Source: Lycium barbarum | Taxonomy: Eukaryota > Streptophyta > Magnoliopsida > Solanales > Solanaceae | Assembly (NCBI RefSeq): GCF_019175385.1 | Contig: NC_083342.1 | Span: 114,700,376-114,764,375 of the forward strand | Reading direction: 5' to 3' | Length of the DNA: 64,000 bases | In this document: positions 58,094 to 64,000 of the stretch, piece by piece | Layout of the letters: every line of letters begins with the position of its first letter | Numbering within the stretch: the first letter of the stretch is position 1 | Notes under the pieces: model-generated | Told to the model about the DNA's origin: nothing | Seen by the model: the letters and a program-made list of their open reading frames with translations, nothing else | Database searches by the model: none | Made by a program: the position numbers and the translations under genes

Positions 58094-61000
58094 TTAACAA
58101 GCTTTGCAACATTGATTAGCGAACCTCTCTTTGTACTTGAGCACAAAGTCTCCAGACGGTTCGATGTTCTGTACACCAAAGGCAGGACGGAGTGGTCGCC
58201 CTCTTAACTTCCACATAGCGAATGCTGCACATATGAATCAACTGTCTTCAGATCACATACGAAAGGAGCAAGCACTTACATTTGACATTATATATTAAAT
58301 AATCTTAGTTTCCAGTGAAAACAAGCACCCTCTGTTCCTTTTTCTGCTTTTTGTTATCTTAAATGCTAGCAGGATAGAATAATTTCCCCTTTTCTTGATG
58401 AAGACCAAATTTTTTGCTTTCCAGTGTTAATCTTAAGATTTTAGTACCTGGAGTGATGACCAGATTCCTCCTTCTACATGCTTCATGTTTCCTAATTGGA
58501 AAGTTCTCTTAATTCAGTGATTTGGGCTGTAAATAAACTGGGAAGGTAGTGTGAATATTGATTGTCACTATGGAAAACAAAAGGTTCCTCCACAATGCCA
58601 TTCAAAAGAATGACGGGAAATAGAAGAATGCATAATATAACCAAAAAGGATGAGTCTTTTGTCTAAAAGAAAGAAGTTGATGAATGATAAACATGGACTT
58701 AGATTAGGAATGGACAGGAAAAAGGAACATTTCAAGTACAGATCAATATTTCGTTAGTATAATTGGCAATTGAATATCCAAAGAAGTTACATTGTTCTCT
58801 AGTACTTTCAAAATTGTCCTAATTTACAAATTTACGCCTCATTTCTTGAGTTAGAAATGTATGTTTTGAAGAGAAAATATGGGTTTAATTTCTTTGGCAG
58901 ATGAAATTAGTAACTCGAGGTATTTCAAGCCTCATCAGTAGTACATAGAGAAGACAGCTACAAAATCTTGCTGCTGAATAGACCAACGGAACAGAACTTT
59001 CAATTAAGACCGGGGAAAGTGTTGAACACTAACCATATCTAAAACAAGTCGTCAATCTCACATCTCTCAGCTATGCCCAACAGTTCAATCTGCAGATATC
59101 CACCAATGCAAAGTACCGATTCTGGTAGCTTGAACTGCTGCAAGCGGTTTTCCTGGCCATCAAAGTTTTATCTGTTAATTCTCCTATGCAAATTACTCTA
59201 TGACACTCCTTGGAAAGGCCTGTACCTGTAGTTGATGTTTAACCTAGTATAATTTTTACTTATGACAAGACTTGGAAGCCTTGGCCAGAATAATGCCTAC
59301 AAGTGTTCCCAATCAGTGGAGAACTATTCCACCTACTTAGGACAAGACTTTGCGCCTTGACCAGAATAAAGCTTAGTGCCTCCACCAGGGAAAATAAAAA
59401 TAAAAATTAGCACATAAGATTTGTCTGTGTTGGGAAAAAGTAAAGTACCTGTTCCAGAGGGAGTTCTTTTGAGGTATACGTCCATATAAACTTGTCATCA
59501 GCAGGCTGTCGCTCGGGCAAGTGCAGGAGATCACTCTTATCTCTTGAGGATTTGGGGTGTCCTAATCGAAACCGAACAGATTTTGCGGAGTATATGGGCT
59601 TTCCTTGATGGAAATAAACTGATTTGGAAATGTTTGTATCTTAGCAAAAGAGCAACAAAAAAAAGTTTGGAAGTCTGACTGGGAATGGTCGAGAGGGAAT
59701 TTAGTGCCCAAGGTGATGATAAGAGAGAATGAACAAATCACCTTTAAAAGGTTGTATCTTTATTTCAGTGATGACACAAAGATCAGCTTTCAATTTGTAA
59801 ACTAGCATCTCGGAAGCATTGGGATCACTGTGTCCTATACTTGACCAGTATGAAGGTAAATCTTGATATCTGTCTCTTGGAACAAGAGTATGCACAATAC
59901 TTTCATCTGGATAATGGTCCGTACTTGAAGTGCTAACTGCATTACCTATGCAATTACTTGGACATGAATTTGATGTTTCAATAGCTTGAAGTAGAGAAGC
60001 ATAAACATTATGGTCTCTTTTTAGAGTCTCCCAACTGGAATTGCTAGACTCAACATCTTTTCCTTCTGCTACCCTCAAATCTGGTTCTGCTATACGTGCA
60101 ATTCTAGAAAGCTGTGGAAACTTTCTCAGACACAGATGCTTGGAAATTCCATTAGTAGCCACTGCAAACAAATAAGTAGACGTTCAACTCATTCGTTCTC
60201 CCAATGATAGTAAACCTTCAATGACCTTTAAGTAGCAAAAAATGGCATCCCTAGATTTCTTGAAGAAATGCTTAATATAGCATCAATTTTCTGTATGAAG
60301 GAAATTGAGAAATTGTGAAAAATTGATGCAACATCATAAAGCCAGAAGAAGTGATGTAGTTGGTACGCATATAATTACATGGAGTATAGTTGTCTCTGTC
60401 ACAGAATCAACATGGGTTTAGCTAAAAATAGAAATTTAATACAGCAAAGGACCCATGTAGGGATAAACATAAAATTTATAGAATCTCTTGTTTTAGAGAA
60501 CCTCTAGCTTATAAGAGAAATTATTTAGAATTAGACGAAGTAGTCCTGAATAGAGCAGAATGGATACAAAGGATTCCCATAGCTGACAAATTAATTAGGG
60601 TTAAGGCATAATTGATTGATTAATTGTTAAAGCCGATCATTTGCATTAATACATCTCACAAATTGGGAGTGCGTAAAAGAAGAAACAATACCACATTAAT
60701 GCATTATTACTAATTTACAGAGAAAGATATATGTTACCCTATAGTTTTCCCCATCAGAACAGCGAATTTCCCACAACAATTCCCTCTAGAAAAGGAAGGA
60801 GATGAATCTGCCTAAGTAAGGAGCTACTCCTGGGCTTAGTGTGAGTAAATTCACCCGGGAAAGAACAAAGAAAGGGCAATCAGTTCATCTGAAGTTAAGA
60901 AAATTAACCATTTAACCTTTAAACCATGCATGTAAATAGTGGCAATAAGGATCTGAACTTTTTGAAATTTGAACCAGAACTAGAATAGGAAAACAAGTAG

Positions 61001-62510
61001 ACACAATTACGTCAAGACATCTACATCATTGTGATACAATCACTCACAACAGATTTCAGAAAACTAGCAAACCAGGAGGATGAAAATTCATCAGTTAGTA
61101 CTTTCATCTTCTAACCCAATTCTTAGGAATTCACCTAGACCATCAAAGTATTCTAATACCGGCACATTGTGCTTGAATTTCTGATACTTGGATTAACCAA
61201 GAAACATGGAGAAGACAAGATAACAGACAACAATGCTATGTAGTAGAAGTTATACACTAGTCTAATAATTACATCCAAAGATCTTCATCAAGTCCATACA
61301 GCTTATCGGAAGAACTTTATTCTGACAATTACTTAGAGAAAGCAGATCTTCATTCTTTCAATTTTTCTGGACGAGGAGACAAGCTTCTAAAATGCACAGA
61401 AGAACCATAAGGTACACGGCGCACATATGAGAAACAGAGAAAGAGGCATATGGTAATTAACTCTACCCTGCCAGGATCAGAAACATATCCTAATCAGCTT
61501 ATTCTCGGTTTTGTGATCTGCTGTTGATACCATAAATTTTGAAAAGGAACAATATTCAAGTTTAAGGACCGATTAATCTGGCGTTCATGTAATATCCATC
61601 TCAGCTCTTTCCTAACTTAGACACTTTGGAATCAAGTCATTAGAAATCTGGACTTGTCAAGTATAATTTCAACGATCAACTCAAAAGTTTCTAAAATATA
61701 AAAGAGAAATAGGGACACAAGAGATGGACGCATATTAGAGGTTCTTCACAGCCAAGGTCGGAGACATATTACAATATTTCAACTTACATAACATTTTAGG
61801 TTGTTGATATCGCATGGGAAAACCAAAAAGGACCAGGTAATTTGGTCAAGGTCTAACCTTATTTTTTGAACCTCGAGAGATTCTCATATACAGTGTTTCT
61901 TTGTCTCATACGTGAATTAATTTGCACATGGTATTTGAGAAGAAAGCAAAGAAATTTGATTATGATTCGGTTGGTTGTACCCTTAAGAGGATTCTCCTTC
62001 CTCTTTCTGAGGCTTCACTTATTTGTACTCATTCCAGGTATATTCATATGGCGGATTTAGTGGCATTGCTCATACTAGGTCTAGATGTAAACAACGAATA
62101 TGTTATCACTGCAGAAAGGGTCTTTAATTTACTTTTTTGATCGGTAAGACTCTATACTTAAGTATCTATAACGATGAAAGAATATAAAGAAAGAGCAAGA
62201 ATGAGCTTTTAGGCTCATAAGTATAGCAAGCATAGAAAATGAGTAGAAGAGTCTCACAATAGAAATAGGAAATTGCAATCTATGACTACTTTTTGTGGAA
62301 AATTAACATCATTAGGAGTGATGAGAGAGAGAAATTGTACAAAGAAAAAGGTGAAAGCTTGAACGACTCACCAAATTTGCGCCAGAGGCATGAAACAGCA
62401 CCAGCACAGACCACATCAGCTGGATCATCCAAACGCATTAGAATGTTCAGGGACACATCAGTTTCAAGCCACAGCACAAAATCAACACCTGTCTCCACAC
62501 AAAAGTGCAT
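58094..62510 (-). pseudogene. F-box protein, At4g00755-like, truncated by stop and frameshift
   Basis: Five exons on the minus strand: 62510-62372, 60161-59742, 59618-59449, 59152-59034 and 58224-58094, with GT-AG borders. Exon 1 holds the F-box (WLETDVSLNILMRLDDPADV, then CLWRKF). Exon 2 gives GISKHLCLRKFPQLSRI, SSTDHYPDESIVHTLVPRDR and YWSSIGHSDP. Exon 3 has KPIYSAKSVRFRLGH and DDKFIWTYTS; exon 4 FKLPESVLCIGGYLQIELLG. A TAG at 59039-59041 replaces the Tyr codon of the usual DLFYIC, leaving about 280 residues. Exon 5 (RPLRPAFGV, IEPSGDFVLKYKERF) fits only after an extra base. The usual start appears as GTG at 62496-62498; an ATG four codons upstream is available. F-box proteins hook substrates to SCF ubiquitin ligases. 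It could still be expressed as a short form. Confidence 0.75.
60162..62371 (-). other. first intron of the F-box gene, 2.2 kb
   Basis: Bounded on the minus strand by donor ttg|gtgagt (62371) and acceptor tttgcag (60162-60164). No gene or clear mobile element was recognised inside. Confidence 0.6.
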
Positions 62511-63595
62511 TTTCCCAAAGTTTCAAACTCTGAATCATCACAAACACATAATTTATGACAAAAACATTTATTTTGAGGAACGCTGAGAGGGAAGTAAGTA
62601 AATTGATAAAAATGAATTTAAATGGCAGTTTATGTTTGTTTTTGGTGTTACTGAAAGGCTCACGAAAATGGCTTCTCTTAAGGCGCTTTAAAAGAACAAA
62701 CTTTCTCATCAAGTCAATACTCACATAAAAAATCTCATCCTTCATAACATTAACTAATTATCCAATTCATAAACACCAAGAAGAAAATTCTGGAATACCA
62801 TCTAACCTATGAAATGAGAAAGCAAACATGAGGCAAGAAAAATAAACAACCGGAAGATACTACCAATTTGGGGCTTTAAGAAAAGGAAGGAAAATTAGCA
62901 TGCAACCAAGAAACCTACACATCTGGAGTTCACCAAAAAAAATCAACAAAAGAATGAAGGCCAATTGAACACAAAGACCAGCAGAGAGTAGTAAAGCAAC
63001 GGACTTTGTACCTTTTGGATTGACGAAAATGAACAGAACCTAGAGAACGAAACAATATGCATTACAAGGATACAAAATGGCCACTGTTTCCACACTATTC
63101 TGTTAGTAGGTTTGACATCCCAATGGCTGCAACTATCCGTGCAAACATTGGAAGCCTCAAAACTTCAATCATGGATAAACTAATTTCTGAGTTTTCCTAT
63201 AAGCACCGAGGAATCGTTGTAGAGGGGTCACTTTGCAACTGCGGGATTACAACAGATGGTTAACTAATAATGGTGAGGATGAGGTTTTATCTTATGCTAC
63301 TTTTAGATAGATATTGTGTTACTTGACGAAACTAACAGGAGAGTTAATCAAAAGTTAAACTATAGGGAAGCACTAATGAGATTAAAAGTTTTAGAATAAG
63401 TAGAAGTAAGAATAAATGCAGCGTAAGTTAGACTCCATAAAAAGAATGAAGTGAAATTAGAAGTCATTGTGGTTTTGTGTCTTCTAAGAGAATGACATGA
63501 TTGACGGACACACAACACATAGAACTGAAATTTGATGATTGATATATGATATTATGAGTGTATTATGAGAATAGACGGATACAAGATACCTAACA
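62511..63595. other. upstream region of the F-box gene
   Basis: Likely promoter and leader of the F-box gene, on the minus strand. No other gene was recognised. Confidence 0.35.
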
Positions 63596-63960
63596 AACTG
63601 AAATGCAAGCATACAGAAGGATTGAGAGACCAACAATGTTATACGAGAGTGAATACTGGACCTCTAAGACCCAACGTATCCACAAGAAGAGTATCGTAAA
63701 AATACTGCTATTGAGATAGAAATGCAGTCATATAATGTTAGACAAGTGTATGATTGATCAAATCCGACATAGAGTGCAAGTAGCACAAATAAAGGATAAA
63801 CGATTGAGTGAGATGGTTTTGCCCATGTCCCGCATAGACATGCAAATGCATTGGTGAGTAGGTGAAACACAATAATGATTGAAATTGCTGAAAGAAGACG
63901 AAGTACATCTAAAATCATATGGAAAGAAATTGTCTTAAAAGACTTATAATCTAAGGATTT
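63596..63960 (+). mobile_element. decayed RTE LINE fragment
   Basis: In shifting plus-strand frames the translation parallels the C-terminal part of the LINE at 17260-21092: RPTMLYESEYWTSKTQ, then a pattern like KSIVKILLLR, IDQIRHRVQVAQIKDKRLSE. Many stops and shifts are present, so it is an old copy. It reaches close to the right edge of the window. Confidence 0.6.
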
Positions 63961-64000
63961 AGCTAAGAATAGAACGAACTAGAAACAGCGGATCCATATA

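Overview
The window is AT-rich plant nuclear DNA from a eudicot, very probably a member of the Solanaceae. The host genes have GT-AG introns. The repeats are of solanaceous type: an RTE-type LINE whose 3' end shares a tail ending in (TTG)n with the tobacco TS SINE, Au-like SINEs, several Ty1/copia families, Stowaway and hAT MITEs and a very long gypsy-type solo LTR. There are no operons, CRISPR arrays or convincing functional tRNA genes.

Host genes. Three look intact: a single-exon AP2/ERF transcription factor of the RAP2-11/ERN type (5035-5955, +), an armadillo-repeat protein (38856-40520, +) with a long non-coding leader, and a PEX11 peroxisome-division protein (coding 55636-57092, + strand, seven coding exons plus a non-coding first exon). 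Two are damaged: an RS31/RS40-like SR splicing-factor pseudogene that keeps its introns (26700-29105, +), and a five-exon F-box gene of the At4g00755 type (58094-62510, -) with a premature stop and an apparent frameshift near its 3' end.

Mobile DNA, left to right: an hAT MITE (3153-3726); a structurally complete but mutated copia element (9530-14865, -) with PBS, PPT and 5-bp target duplication; a large palindromic foldback element (17021-21830) split by a nearly full-length RTE LINE with a 16-bp target duplication; Stowaway and other MITEs (22.6-23.4 kb); a decayed copia element with one LTR (23658-25500, -); SINE and LINE pieces inside the SR pseudogene; a 2.9-kb Mutator-like foldback element with 9-bp target duplication, itself hit by an hAT MITE (29719-32584); a Stowaway MITE (33165-33515); and a nested copia complex (about 42.9-52.4 kb). 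That complex contains a 3.2-kb solo LTR, an hAT MITE and a short insert resembling plastid 16S rRNA. A fragment of mitochondrial atp1 lies next to it.

The genes are unrelated in function: ethylene-type transcription control, an ARM scaffold, peroxisome proliferation, an F-box subunit and a splicing factor. They are separated by repeat-rich spacers. The most striking observations are the layered insertions with readable target duplications, the two organelle-derived scraps, the twin-hairpin Mutator-like foldback element, the duplicated leader of the ARM gene and the two decaying host genes.
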